Source: Agrobacterium fabrum
Lineage (GTDB): Bacteria; Pseudomonadota; Alphaproteobacteria; Rhizobiales; Rhizobiaceae
Length of the DNA stretch: 5,563 bases
Direction of reading: 5' to 3'
Assembly (NCBI GenBank): GCA_003241215.1
Contig: QFOL01000261.1
Coordinates: forward strand, 1-5,563
Part shown: positions 5,374 through 5,563 of the stretch, one piece after another
Position numbering within the stretch: position 1 is the first letter of the stretch
How the letters are laid out: each line of letters starts with the position of its first letter
Notes under the pieces: generated by a model
What the model saw: the letters and a program-made list of their open reading frames with translations, nothing else
The model's database searches: none
Told to the model about the DNA's origin: nothing
Translations under genes and position numbers: made by a program

Positions 5374-5563
5374 CTAGGCGGCCTTCTTTATGGAGGTTCG
5401 CACGTCGGCAAAAATCTCCACGGACCGCAGCCGCTTTTCGATGTCATGGATCGGCGTGGAAACGATCAGTTCATCGGCCTGCGTCTCCGCCAGGAAGCCG
5501 TCGATGTGGAGTTGGATCGTCTCAGGCGAGCCGACGGCGGCGAAACGCAGCGTGTCTTCGACA
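5374..5563 (-). CDS. LLM-class flavin-dependent oxidoreductase, C-terminal end (partial)
   Basis: Only the last 62 residues and the TAG stop (5376-5374) are in the window; the gene continues past the right edge. The frame reads VEDTLRFAAVGSPETI, then a helix, then TQADELIVSTPIHDIEKRLRS (in parts), ending KKAA. The pair 'VGSPETI ... ADELIVSTPIHD ... RLRS' is the typical C-terminal end of luciferase-like monooxygenase (MsnO8-type) proteins, where it forms the last strand and helix of the TIM barrel. These enzymes use reduced FMN or F420; the substrate cannot be told from this fragment. The stop is 61 bases from the shared terminator, so the gene converges on yebC. Confidence 0.82.
   Translation of the reverse strand, partial: VEDTLRFAAVGSPETIQLHIDGFLAETQADELIVSTPIHDIEKRLRSVEIFADVRTSIKKAA

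Overview
The window looks like ordinary chromosomal DNA from a member of the Rhizobiaceae, most like Agrobacterium/Rhizobium. The evidence is GC-rich third codon positions in every gene, protein sequences that read like rhizobial family members, and an EcfG-type (alphaproteobacterial general stress response) promoter in front of a stress-type flavin-binding protein. This placement is inferred from reading the sequence and was not checked by a search.

Layout. (1) 26-1920, plus strand: a CNNM/CorC-type ('hemolysin family') membrane protein with CBS domains. Its stop codon overlaps by one base the start of 5-formyltetrahydrofolate cyclo-ligase, so the two are a translationally coupled pair. (2) 1993-2817, plus strand: a YmdB/TIGR00282 metallophosphoesterase with all expected metal ligands, 72 bases after the cyclo-ligase and probably in the same transcription unit. 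(3) 2930-3772, plus strand: an exported metallo-beta-lactamase-fold protein with a degenerate metal motif, preceded by a small hairpin or dyad. (4) 3819-4322, minus strand: a pyridoxamine-phosphate-oxidase-like general stress protein, convergent with (3). (5) 4323-4519: a divergent control region with an EcfG-type promoter for the stress protein (minus) and a good housekeeping promoter for yebC (plus). (6) 4520-5266, plus strand: YebC/TACO1-family protein, closed by a strong intrinsic terminator. (7) 5374-5563, minus strand: the C-terminal end of a luciferase-like flavin-dependent oxidoreductase that runs off the right edge.

How they fit together. The left half is a folate / phosphodiesterase / ion-transport housekeeping group read left to right. 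The right half is a set of short independent units. No RNA gene, insertion sequence, CRISPR array, prophage or defence island is visible. I did not find a previously undescribed multi-gene system. The most useful observations are regulatory (the EcfG promoter at 4395-4419 and the repeat-flanked yebC promoter) and enzymological (the altered HxHxDH motif in the metallo-beta-lactamase-fold protein).
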